64,000 bases of DNA, taken from contig JBKAHA010000002.1 in NCBI GenBank assembly GCA_046290675.1, forward strand, positions 372,001-436,000, read 5' to 3'. Positions 7,826-16,494 of the stretch are shown here, piece after piece. This DNA comes from Aureliella sp046290675 (GTDB lineage: Bacteria > Planctomycetota > Planctomycetia > Pirellulales > Pirellulaceae). The position numbers were made by a program, and so were the translations under genes. How positions within the stretch are numbered: position 1 is the stretch's first letter; every line of letters starts with the position of its first letter. Under the pieces are notes generated by a model, which was given only the letters and a program-made list of their open reading frames with translations, did not search any database and was not told the DNA's origin.

Positions 7826-10136
7826 CGAGATCACACAAACTGAGCCTCAGGCGTGCACCACGAAAAGCGTGTCCCCGCCTGCTGCACCGCCGGAACCGCG
7901 TTGGTCGGTACGCTTGAGCCGTCCGAACTGGGGGCAGTATCTCGAAGTGCCGTTTATGCACAAACGGTTGCTCGTTTGGTGCATGTTGTTGTCGCTGCTT
8001 ACAGGATGGCTTGCATTGATGCTGTGGCCACGTGGCTACGAGTCGGAAGCGAAGTTAATGGTCAAGGTTGGTCGCGAAAGCGTTTCGCTGGACCCAACTG
8101 CGACAACCAGCCAGACATTGATGCTTCAGAAGACACAGGAAGAAGAAATTAATTCCGCTTTGGAAGTACTCAGTAGTCGTGCCGTAGCGGAGAAAGTGGT
8201 TGAGCAGCTTGGTGCGGGAAATGTGTTGGATGGGATTCTTCCCCAGGAGGGCGGTCCGGGTGAGGAGCCGTCTTGGTTGGTTAGCACAGCCAAAAGTGCC
8301 GCGAAGAGCGCGAGCGAGGTCGCATTCGTCGTTCTCAACACGGCTGGGCTGAAGGATGACATCAGCGATCACGAGCTAGCGGTTCGGCGATTGCAATCAA
8401 CAGTGGTTATTTCGGCTTCGAAGAAGTCGACGGTGATTACGGTTCACGCCGAATCTAAGACACCCGAGATGGCGCAGGCCATTGCGCAACGAGTTGTTAG
8501 TGAATTCCTTGAGCAGCATTTGCAAGTTTCGCAGACCGAGGGCTCACAGGACTTCTTTTCAGATCTGTCTCAAAAAGCGCGAGAAGAGCTTCAGGCCATG
8601 ATGACGGACCGGAGCCGATTCATGCAGGAACGCAAGATTGTGTCGATCGACGCAAATCGCGCTTTGCTCAAGGACCAGCTTACAGCCCTTGACCGGGATA
8701 CCATCCTTGCGGAAGGCTCATTGGAGCAAGCCTTGGCCGAGAGTGAAGACGTAAAGCAACGTCTGGCAGACACTAAAGACGAAATTGTCGCGACTAAGTT
8801 TGGCGGCTCTGATGTCACCTGGAGCGGGATGCGGCAGAAAGTCTACGAACTGGAAATTCAAGAACAGAAGTACGCGGCATTGTACACGGGCGATCACGAG
8901 CTCCTTGTCCAGACGCGCGAGCAATTGGAAGGGGCGCGTGAGATTCTAGCAAAGATGCAGAGCGAGCGTATCGATGAGAGCACGACGCCGAATCCGGAGA
9001 AGCGGCGTCTGCAGGAGGAACTGCAGAAGCAGGAAACGAAAATCGTTGGCTTACGTTCGACTCTTCGAGAGAAACAACGGCAGCGTGACGAAATTGATCG
9101 ACAAGTAAATGACTTGCTTGATTTTGAGCAGCGACTGGCCGAGATGGATCGTGAAATTGGGCTGAAGGAATCAAGCCTAGGGATCTTGCGTGAGAAGCAA
9201 GAGGAAGCTCGCGTGATTGATGAGCTGCAGACGCAGCGTATTTCGAACATCAGCATCTTTCAGCCGGCTACTTTCGTAGAGCGCGCTTCAAGTCCGAACA
9301 AAAAACTCTTGGCGGCGGCATTCGTTTTCTTAGGCATATGCTCCGGCTTGGGACTCGCGTTTCTGAAGCAGATTTCTGCGACCAGCATTCGCTCGCCTTC
9401 GGAAGTCGAGGTTCAATTGGATGTACCCGTTGTCGCGGTCGTGCCCGAGAGTCGGCGTCTTAGTCATTCGAAGCAGGCTGCATTTGAAGATAACCGAGTC
9501 CACAATGCGGTACGCAATCTGGTATCCGAAGTGCTGCTTGGCCACCCTGGGATTTCGCAATCTGGGTTTACCCTTGGCGTAGTAAGTGCCGGTCAAGGGG
9601 CAGGCGCAACGACCTTGGCCACCCAACTCGCCTTGGTGAGCAGTGACGATTGTGACTTGAAGACGATCTTGGTCGATGCCGACGCAAAACGCCGAAGCTT
9701 ATCACGGTCGTTCGGACTGAATGGCTCACCTGGGCTCATTGAACTTGTGTCTGGCGACGCGTCCCACGACGAGTGCCTGCAGCACGGGCGGAACTCGAAG
9801 GTAGGGCTCATCGCATGTTCTTCTGTTCATTCTGATGAGCGTATGCAGAGTCGACCTGCCGAGCTTGCGGCAGCTTTAAATGCCTACCGGAACAATTGCG
9901 ATCTCTTGGTGGTCGATCTGCCGCCGGCTGACCAACCCGATCAAGCAACCGGTTTGGCTCCCCACTTAGACGGTCTTCTTCTAGTGGTCGAGTCAGAAGT
10001 CACCGAGGCGGTGGATGCGGAGCGAGTCGTTAGCCGAATGTTGGCGTCCGATTCGAATCTGATCGGAGTGGTTCTAAACAAGCATAAGAACTATCTACCC
10101 CGCGCGATGCGATCTGTCGTTAGGACTGAAGCCTGA
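7812..10136 (+). CDS. Wzz/GumC-type chain-length protein with degenerate BY-kinase domain
   Basis: This 774-residue inner-membrane polysaccharide co-polymerase starts at GTG 7812, with AGGAG 8 bases upstream. Domains in order are a Pro-rich cytoplasmic head, a first membrane helix (~53-72), a Wzz-type periplasmic domain, a long coiled coil (~250-480, rich in E/Q/R), a second membrane helix (~498-519), and a C-terminal P-loop domain (~588-774) of the bacterial tyrosine kinase type. The family sets polymer length and couples polymerisation to export. The Walker A motif reads S592-A-G-Q-G-A-G-A-T-T, so the essential Lys is Ala599. Walker A' ('TILVDADAKRRSL') and Walker B ('LLVVDLPP') are kept. 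The tail has one Tyr rather than a Tyr cluster. It is therefore probably a non-phosphorylating partner or pseudokinase. It overlaps the aminotransferase gene by 14 bases. Confidence 0.9.
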   Translation: MNVSSEITQTEPQACTTKSVSPPAAPPEPRWSVRLSRPNWGQYLEVPFMHKRLLVWCMLLSLLTGWLALMLWPRGYESEAKLMVKVGRESVSLDPTATTSQTLMLQKTQEEEINSALEVLSSRAVAEKVVEQLGAGNVLDGILPQEGGPGEEPSWLVSTAKSAAKSASEVAFVVLNTAGLKDDISDHELAVRRLQSTVVISASKKSTVITVHAESKTPEMAQAIAQRVVSEFLEQHLQVSQTEGSQDFFSDLSQKAREELQAMMTDRSRFMQERKIVSIDANRALLKDQLTALDRDTILAEGSLEQALAESEDVKQRLADTKDEIVATKFGGSDVTWSGMRQKVYELEIQEQKYAALYTGDHELLVQTREQLEGAREILAKMQSERIDESTTPNPEKRRLQEELQKQETKIVGLRSTLREKQRQRDEIDRQVNDLLDFEQRLAEMDREIGLKESSLGILREKQEEARVIDELQTQRISNISIFQPATFVERASSPNKKLLAAAFVFLGICSGLGLAFLKQISATSIRSPSEVEVQLDVPVVAVVPESRRLSHSKQAAFEDNRVHNAVRNLVSEVLLGHPGISQSGFTLGVVSAGQGAGATTLATQLALVSSDDCDLKTILVDADAKRRSLSRSFGLNGSPGLIELVSGDASHDECLQHGRNSKVGLIACSSVHSDERMQSRPAELAAALNAYRNNCDLLVVDLPPADQPDQATGLAPHLDGLLLVVESEVTEAVDAERVVSRMLASDSNLIGVVLNKHKNYLPRAMRSVVRTEA

Positions 10137-10250
10137 CGCCCAACACTTTTCCTCCACTTCGGTCTGTGCGGTACGGCCGACGTGCATTGGGCACAACAAC
10201 GTTTCGATCCGGTTTCCCACTCGGATTACCCACTATCTGATTCTGCCATC

Positions 10251-11693
10251 ATGAGTTTAGCAATTTCGACAGTCAAGAATTCCAACGCGACGCATCCTGC
10301 ATGCGCGCGCGAGGGGATGAGCTGGCTTGAGAAACTGATCTTTGCGGTCGGCGTGTTTGAGATTCCGCTGCAGCTAGACAAGTACTTCATGTTCCATGAA
10401 GCCGATGCGGATCAAGGGGCCGTGGCCGGCTTCAACGTCTCCGTCACGACGCTCGCGATTGGTGCACTCTACGGGCTGTGGATTCTTCGAAGTACGGACT
10501 ACCGTCGCCGATGCAATCCGCGGTTGATCGTTGGTGTTCCAATGTTGCTGTATCTCAGTAGTGTGGGGTTAAGTAGCCTGACCGCGACTTTGCCGATGCT
10601 CTCCTATTTCGATTTGTTCCTGCTGCTGCAGGCATATCTGCTTTTCTACTATGTTGCCAATCGAGTCGAGACGCGGGAGGACATCATGCTATGTCTCGGT
10701 ACCTTGGCGGCTGCATTGCTTTTCCAAAGCTTCTTGATCTTCGGACTCAAACTGATGAGGGTCGACAACACGTTCATCGAAATCGGTCCGCTTGTCCTGA
10801 CGGTCTGGGAAGGAGAACGGCATGGCGGAAGCATGCAATCTCCTGTTCTGGCAGGTAGCACGATGGCACTTTTGTGGTTGCCCGTGGCGACTGCGGTGCT
10901 TGGGCGTTGGGGACAACTGGAATTCGGTCGGCTCTTCTGGTTATTGTTCCTCGGGACGACCGTGTTCGGGATGATCGGAATCCTGTTGACGCAGACTCGA
11001 GGGGCGATTTTGACTTCGGTGGTCGGAAGCTCACTGATCGGCTTCGGACTTCTGGGGCGAAGTTGGTTACCAAAGTGGACTGTAGCTGTGGCCATCTTGA
11101 TGGGGCTACTTAGTCTCTATCCACTGTGGTTGATCTATGAGAAGCGAATCAAAGAGGGCGACGGTGATTCAGCTTCTGCGCGAAAGCATCTATCCCTGAT
11201 CGCACTTGAGGCCATCCAAGATCGACCCATCTTTGGGCATGGTGCAGGCAACTGTCATCTGGCTGCAAAGCGATATGCAGACCAGGGCAAGTGGCGCTCG
11301 GAGTGGTATTACACCATTCACAGTAAGTATCTGCTGGTGTGGTTGGAAACCGGCGTCATCGGCCTGTTGACGTTCTTGCTAGTGCTCTTCAACGGGCTTC
11401 GTATGGGGGTTCAAGTCTGGTTCGCAAAGGATCGTTTGCTATCTCCATTGGGGTTGGCTCTTGCAGCAGCGCTCGCGGGACACTCGCTGCACATGGCTGT
11501 TGATGTCTTTAATTCGCGGACGCAAGTTCAAACACTTTGGCTGATTTTGGGATTGGCAGCAGCGACATACCGGGTCGCCGTACTTGCGGCTTCACCGAGT
11601 CGTACCACTGCGGTGGGAACGCGGCTTGGAAGGCGTCGACCTCTGTCTAGTCAGGGATTGCCATTGCACTCGGGGCAAGGAGAACTGGCATGA
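10251..11693 (+). CDS. O-antigen ligase/Wzy-type polymerase
   Basis: The 480-residue integral membrane protein has about 11-12 hydrophobic segments and a large loop in its second half. The Wzy_C/O-antigen ligase signature is visible as 'LTQTRGAILTSVVGSSL', followed by the loop 'GHGAGNCHLAAKRYAD' and 'TIHSKYLLVWLETGVIGLL', where the conserved H-S/N-x-Y/F-L pattern sits. It should join lipid-linked repeat units at the periplasmic face, working with the Wzz-like protein just upstream and the flippase just downstream. The ATG at 10251 is used; a GTG at 10182 in the same frame would add 23 unremarkable residues, and neither has a clear ribosome binding site. Its stop overlaps the start of the next gene (ATGA). 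Polymerase versus ligase cannot be decided from sequence. Confidence 0.88.
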   Translation: MSLAISTVKNSNATHPACAREGMSWLEKLIFAVGVFEIPLQLDKYFMFHEADADQGAVAGFNVSVTTLAIGALYGLWILRSTDYRRRCNPRLIVGVPMLLYLSSVGLSSLTATLPMLSYFDLFLLLQAYLLFYYVANRVETREDIMLCLGTLAAALLFQSFLIFGLKLMRVDNTFIEIGPLVLTVWEGERHGGSMQSPVLAGSTMALLWLPVATAVLGRWGQLEFGRLFWLLFLGTTVFGMIGILLTQTRGAILTSVVGSSLIGFGLLGRSWLPKWTVAVAILMGLLSLYPLWLIYEKRIKEGDGDSASARKHLSLIALEAIQDRPIFGHGAGNCHLAAKRYADQGKWRSEWYYTIHSKYLLVWLETGVIGLLTFLLVLFNGLRMGVQVWFAKDRLLSPLGLALAAALAGHSLHMAVDVFNSRTQVQTLWLILGLAAATYRVAVLAASPSRTTAVGTRLGRRRPLSSQGLPLHSGQGELA

Positions 11694-13153
11694 GCGCTAG
11701 CAATGCAGCAAGTTCGAATCGTCGCGAGGCGATGAGAGCGTCCAAGAATACCGCGATGTTGTTCGCGGGAACTCTAGCTCGCATGGTGGGAAGCTTCGTC
11801 TTTGTTATCTACTGTGCTGATGCACTCGGTGTCGAAGGCTTCGGCAAGTACTCGATCGCGGTGCACTTTTTCGAATTGTTCTTGAGCCTGACGGCAACCG
11901 CAGCCGGGATCATGTTGACTCGGGACCTAGCTCGTTGGCCATCTCATACGCATCAGCTGATCACGTCGGCCAGCTGTCTTGTGCTCACTCTTTGCGTGTG
12001 TGCCCCGCCGATCTTGTGGGGCCTCGGTAACCTCTTTAATTACTCGAGCGACACCTGCCTGGCCATGCTGTTGACGGCGGTTGCATTGTTTCCAGCCGCG
12101 ATGTGCTCGTTGTTGGAGGCCGTTTTCGTTGCCAAAGAGCGAGCCGAGTTTGTCACTGTTGGTACGGTGATCGAAAGCCTCGGTCGCATCATTTTCTCCA
12201 CCTTGGCGTTGTATCTGGGCTATGGATTGCTGGCCCTTGTCCTGGTTCTAGTCGTTGTTCGTGTGGTGATGTTGTTTGCCTATTGCATGGGGCTCAATCG
12301 CATCGGAGCGCTCGGTTGGGACTTCTCCCACGCCAGGACGATGCGTTTCGTGCTACGGTGGCGAGTCTTCGCGGCTGAGAATTGGACCGCAACCATCAAC
12401 CGGGCGCTGGATGTCATCATCCTGTCATGGATCACCGGCGAAGTTGCTGCCGGCGTTTATTCCGCCGCATGGAAGATCGTGCGACTTGGATCCGTTTTGG
12501 CGAAGAGCTACACCACTGCCATCTTCCCTGTCATGTCCCGCATGCACGGACGGGCCGATAACGCCCTGAGCAGGCTCTACCGCGAGACGATTCGATTCAT
12601 GTGTGTGGCTGCATTTCCGGCTATCGCACTCGTTTCCGTGATCCCGGACCGAATCATCGGGCTGCTATTCGACGAAGAATACGCCGCAGCAGCAGCCGTA
12701 CTTCAGGTGTTGATCTGGTTTTTACTAGTCGAGTTTTTGAATCCGTTCCTAAGCCATCTCCTATTTGCACGTGGAAAACAAAAAGATTCCATGCAAGTGG
12801 CCTTTATCAGCTTGTCCGTCAATTCTGTTGCGACCTACCTGTTCGTTTCGCAGCTAGGGGCCGTTGGTGCGGCGGCCGGCACGGTGTTGGGCGGAGTCAT
12901 AGCCACGCTTTGCTACATGGCATTCGCGTTCACGCGGGAAGAAATTGGAGATGCGATTTTGGTCTGTCTGCGCGTCGTCTTTGCGTCCTTGGCGGTAGTT
13001 GGAGTCGCGATTCTCATGCGAACTGCCGCTTGGCCCATTCTGTTGGTTGCAACGGGGACCGCTTACGCCGTAGCACTTCTTCTGTTTGGTGCGATTCGCC
13101 TATCGGATCTACAGTTCTTCAAAACGACTCTAATGGCGAGGACCGCATCATGA
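11690..13153 (+). CDS. Polysaccharide flippase (Wzx/MATE-like)
   Basis: The 487-residue protein has about 14 hydrophobic helices in the pattern of the MOP superfamily of lipid-linked oligosaccharide flippases. Typical features are an N-terminal 'NTAMLFAGTLARMVGSFVF', a 'GVEGFGKYSIAVHF' loop after helix 1-2, and a central 'WTATINRALDVIILSWITG' segment. It would turn undecaprenyl-linked repeat units across the inner membrane for the polymerase encoded just before it. It starts inside the stop of that gene (ATGA overlap) and ends in another ATGA overlap with the following fusion gene, so the three are almost certainly translated together. Confidence 0.9.
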   Translation: MSASNAASSNRREAMRASKNTAMLFAGTLARMVGSFVFVIYCADALGVEGFGKYSIAVHFFELFLSLTATAAGIMLTRDLARWPSHTHQLITSASCLVLTLCVCAPPILWGLGNLFNYSSDTCLAMLLTAVALFPAAMCSLLEAVFVAKERAEFVTVGTVIESLGRIIFSTLALYLGYGLLALVLVLVVVRVVMLFAYCMGLNRIGALGWDFSHARTMRFVLRWRVFAAENWTATINRALDVIILSWITGEVAAGVYSAAWKIVRLGSVLAKSYTTAIFPVMSRMHGRADNALSRLYRETIRFMCVAAFPAIALVSVIPDRIIGLLFDEEYAAAAAVLQVLIWFLLVEFLNPFLSHLLFARGKQKDSMQVAFISLSVNSVATYLFVSQLGAVGAAAGTVLGGVIATLCYMAFAFTREEIGDAILVCLRVVFASLAVVGVAILMRTAAWPILLVATGTAYAVALLLFGAIRLSDLQFFKTTLMARTAS

Positions 13154-15324
13154 GCTCATCTGAGAATCGTTATCGAGTTGGCGTCATTGGCGGTGGGGCG
13201 ATCGCTGAGATCTTTCACTTGCCGGCCTTGACCCAACATCCACTATCGAGCGGTAGCGTGTTCGTTGCAGATAGCAACGCGCGTCGGCTTGAGGAACTGA
13301 ATGACAGGTTCGATTTAGCTGGTACCTTTGGGGACTTCCGCGAGCTAGCGGGCAAAGTGGAAGCGGTTGTCATCGCCACTCCACCTCATACTCACTTCGA
13401 AATTTGCAAGTGGTGTTTGGAGCACGGTCTTCACGTCCTCTGCGAGAAGCCCCTGACCGAAATGATCGAAGAGTCGGAAACACTGGTTGAGATCGCCCAC
13501 GCTCGTTCGCTGCAGTTGGTGGTCAATCAGACGCGGCGGCACTTTCCCACCTACCAAAAGATACGCGAGCTCATTGCCGCCGGTGAACTTGGAGAAATAC
13601 AGTCGATTCAATACCACGATGGGATCGAGTTTGATTGGCCGGCAGCGTCGCCGCACCACTTCTCGCCCGACGCCCACGGTGCCTGGGCCGACACCGGTGT
13701 TCACTTGCTCGACTCGGTCCTCTTTTGGCTAGGGGAGGAAGAACCTACTGTTTTGGAGTCTTTCAACGATGCAGACGGCGGACCTGAGGCAATGGCAACC
13801 GTCCGCCTTCGGCGTGGCGATTCTAAGATTGAAATCAAAGTGAGCCGGTTAGGACGACTCAGCAATGGCTTTGAGATCCGCGGAACCAAAGGCACCATTC
13901 AGGCGGACGCTGAAGAGTGGAGTGAAGTGGTTGTGCAACGCCCGAATGGTCGTCGAAAGAAGTTCCGTTGCGGGTCAAGAAAACGGACGTATCCTGATTT
14001 TGCGATGCCGATGATCGACGATTTCCTGGCAAGTATTTCCAGTGGCGGCGAGTCCATCGCGTCAGCGGAAAGTGTTCTTCCTACCGTTCGGCTGCTGGAT
14101 GAAGCCTACCGTCAGGCCAAGGCTTACCCGATACATGTTGGCTGTGAAGCGAAACATGAATGGGCAAATGAAATCCAGATGCCCGGTGACATACGGCGTA
14201 TCCTGGTAACTGGCGCTTCGGGTTTTCTAGGCGGTCGCGTGGTCGAAGTTTTGCATGAAACACGGCTTGCTGAACCCGTTGCTACACTTCGGCACTGGAC
14301 TCGTGCGGCGCGAATCGCACGCAAGCCAACCGAGATCCGTCTGTGCGATATCACCAATAAAGAGCAAGTAGATGATTCGCTGCGAGACATCGACGCGGTC
14401 GTGCATTGTGCTAAGACCGATGATCGAGATTCGATTGTCGGCGGGACGGAGAACCTGCTCAACGCAGCCAAGGCCGCTGGGGTCAAACGTTTTGTATTCA
14501 TTAGCACCGCCGAAGTCTACGGACCCGGGGCCAATGGCGACGTGATCGAAGATGATGAGACACCGAAGACTGGCAGACTCTACGGTGATGCCAAAGTGGA
14601 AGCAGAGGCGCTCTGTTTCCAGGCAGCTAAGGAAGGACTGCATACTACGGTCCTGCGGCCATCGCTGATCTACGGTCCTTACAGCACGTCATGGTCGATC
14701 GATATCGCCAAGCGGTTGCAGTCAGGGAACTGGGGAGTTTTTGAAGACAAGGGCGAAGGTTTCGCCAACTTGGTTTACGTCGACGATCTCGTGCAAGCAA
14801 TTGTTCGTTCTATCGCGTGCCCTAACATGGCCGGCGAAGCCTACAACGTCAACGGACCAGAGCGTGTGACCTGGAACGAGTATTTTAAGAGTTTCAATGA
14901 CACGCTCGGACTGGATCCGTTGCGTTCGATCTCCACTGGTAAGTCCACCCTACGTACTTGGGTCATGGATCGTGTCGACTCAGCAGCAGATCTAGTGCTT
15001 GACCGCTACGAAGACAAGTTGATGGAAATCTACATGCGAGGCGGTTGGGCCAGCAAGTGGATGAAACGAATCAAGGGGGAACTTTCATCCACACCGAGTG
15101 GAAATGAGCTGAATGACCTCTATTCACGTCAAGCGTTCTACTCGGCGGAAAAGGCGAAACGAGAGCTAGGGTATCAACCCACGTTCTCGTTGGACGAAGG
15201 GTTGAGGCACACTGCAAGTTGGCTGAGTTTGCACGAATTGTTGCAGCAAGATCTGCAATGGTTGTCAGAGGATTCTGGAGTTGAGGCTCAGGACGGGCGT
15301 TCAGCCGAGGAGGCGATCGTATGA
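13150..15324 (+). CDS. Fusion: Gfo/Idh/MocA oxidoreductase + NAD-dependent epimerase/dehydratase
   Basis: The 724-residue protein carries two complete enzymes. Residues ~9-345 are a Gfo/Idh/MocA oxidoreductase ('VGVIGGGAIAEIFHLPAL' Rossmann motif; 'EKPLTEMIEESE' with the catalytic Lys). Residues ~353-690 are an extended short-chain dehydrogenase (SDR) of the nucleotide-sugar epimerase/dehydratase type ('ILVTGASGFLGGRVVEVL'; a catalytic YGDAK tetrad motif; 'VLRPSLIYGPYS'). Both nicotinamide sites look intact. The protein should modify a nucleotide sugar or a sugar on a carrier in two steps, but the substrate is unknown. The ATG at 13150 overlaps the stop of the flippase gene; the frame is open far upstream, but that part lies inside the flippase gene. 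Its own stop overlaps the next start (ATGA). The join has a ~15-residue linker and no stop, so it is a true fusion. Confidence 0.9.
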   Translation: MSSSENRYRVGVIGGGAIAEIFHLPALTQHPLSSGSVFVADSNARRLEELNDRFDLAGTFGDFRELAGKVEAVVIATPPHTHFEICKWCLEHGLHVLCEKPLTEMIEESETLVEIAHARSLQLVVNQTRRHFPTYQKIRELIAAGELGEIQSIQYHDGIEFDWPAASPHHFSPDAHGAWADTGVHLLDSVLFWLGEEEPTVLESFNDADGGPEAMATVRLRRGDSKIEIKVSRLGRLSNGFEIRGTKGTIQADAEEWSEVVVQRPNGRRKKFRCGSRKRTYPDFAMPMIDDFLASISSGGESIASAESVLPTVRLLDEAYRQAKAYPIHVGCEAKHEWANEIQMPGDIRRILVTGASGFLGGRVVEVLHETRLAEPVATLRHWTRAARIARKPTEIRLCDITNKEQVDDSLRDIDAVVHCAKTDDRDSIVGGTENLLNAAKAAGVKRFVFISTAEVYGPGANGDVIEDDETPKTGRLYGDAKVEAEALCFQAAKEGLHTTVLRPSLIYGPYSTSWSIDIAKRLQSGNWGVFEDKGEGFANLVYVDDLVQAIVRSIACPNMAGEAYNVNGPERVTWNEYFKSFNDTLGLDPLRSISTGKSTLRTWVMDRVDSAADLVLDRYEDKLMEIYMRGGWASKWMKRIKGELSSTPSGNELNDLYSRQAFYSAEKAKRELGYQPTFSLDEGLRHTASWLSLHELLQQDLQWLSEDSGVEAQDGRSAEEAIV

Positions 15325-16493
15325 AGGTAGCCTGGGTGACCTACGATTTCGAAGAGTACAGCGTGCAGCAAGTGAACGCGATGAGCGGGCAGCACGAGGT
15401 CCTTTTGGTGATGCCTCCATGTGAAAGCGATCAATACCAAGTCGAACCGCAGGTGGAACACTATGCGTTCCACAAACCACGGCTTCGACAGCCGATAAAG
15501 CAGTGGCAATCGGTCAAAAGCATCTTGCGCCGTATCGACGATTTTCGACCTGATGTCGTGCATTTTCAACAAGGGCATATGTGGTTCAATGCCGCGCTCA
15601 GGTCACTCAAAAAATATCCCTTGGTCATTACCATTCATGACCCGCGGCATCATGCTGGAGATGTTGTATCTCGGAAAACCCCACAATGGTTGATGGACTT
15701 TGGCTTTCGTCAGGCAGATCACGTGATCGTTCATGGTGAGCCACTGGCGCGACAGGTTCGAGAGCTCTTCGGTTTCCGCGAAGACCATGTGCACGTTATT
15801 CCCCACGTCGCGATGGGGCAGACTCGCGACGATGTCGAAGTGGAAGAGGATCCGAATCTGGTTCTCTTTTTTGGCCGGATCTGGGACTACAAGGGCCTCG
15901 ATCAACTCATTGCTGCAGAGCCTATTCTCAATCAGGATGTTCCATCCGCGCGGGTGATGATCGCAGGCGAGGGGGAGGACTTTGCTCGCTACCGAACGCA
16001 AATGAAGAACCCGGATCATTTCATCGTCCACAATCGTTGGGTTTCCGACGAAGAACGCGCCCATCTGTTCCGTAGAGCTGCGGTAGTCGTGTTGCCCTAT
16101 AACGAAGCAACGCAGAGCGGGGTTGTGCCAGTGGCGTACAACTATGCGAAACCTGTCGTGGCAACTGATGTTGGGGCACTGGCGGAATGTGTTGAACATG
16201 AAGTCACGGGGCTTCTTGTGCCACCGCGTGAGCCAGAACAGCTGGCCCGCTCACTGGCTCGACTGCTGCGGGATGAGCGTCAGAGGCATCAGTTGGGCAA
16301 AGCAGGAAAACAGCGACAAGACGCGGAGTCATCGCCAGGCGTAGTGGCTGAGAGAACTGTTCGCGTTTACGAACAGGCGTGCAGGCTCCCAACGAACCCG
16401 GTGCAGTTGGAAAACGGTCCACAGGATTCGGATGAAATGTTGACGGCCCACGCGACGGTCGGAGGCTACTCATACTCTGAGGAGGGCCACTAA
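15321..16493 (+). CDS. Glycosyltransferase, GT4 family
   Basis: The 390-residue GT-B-fold glycosyltransferase has an N-terminal acceptor half ('DVVHFQQGHMWFNAALRSL') and a donor-binding half beginning 'NLVLFFGRIWDYKGLDQLI'. The Glu-x7-Glu-like loop region reads 'YNEATQSGVVPVAYNYAKPVV', followed by 'VTGLLVPPREPEQLARSL', as in the GT4 (glycosyl transferase group 1) family. It should add one sugar of the repeat unit on the cytoplasmic face. The second Glu of the usual E-x7-E motif seems replaced, so the donor site may be atypical. Start ATG 15321 overlaps the previous stop; the stop lies one base before the next start. Confidence 0.9.
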   Translation: MKVAWVTYDFEEYSVQQVNAMSGQHEVLLVMPPCESDQYQVEPQVEHYAFHKPRLRQPIKQWQSVKSILRRIDDFRPDVVHFQQGHMWFNAALRSLKKYPLVITIHDPRHHAGDVVSRKTPQWLMDFGFRQADHVIVHGEPLARQVRELFGFREDHVHVIPHVAMGQTRDDVEVEEDPNLVLFFGRIWDYKGLDQLIAAEPILNQDVPSARVMIAGEGEDFARYRTQMKNPDHFIVHNRWVSDEERAHLFRRAAVVVLPYNEATQSGVVPVAYNYAKPVVATDVGALAECVEHEVTGLLVPPREPEQLARSLARLLRDERQRHQLGKAGKQRQDAESSPGVVAERTVRVYEQACRLPTNPVQLENGPQDSDEMLTAHATVGGYSYSEEGH

Positions 16494-16494
16494 C

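Noticed and set aside
12601..13149. 183 extra codons before the oxidoreductase-epimerase fusion
   Set aside because: They lie inside the flippase gene in another frame; the ATG at 13150 in an ATGA overlap gives the proper Rossmann start.
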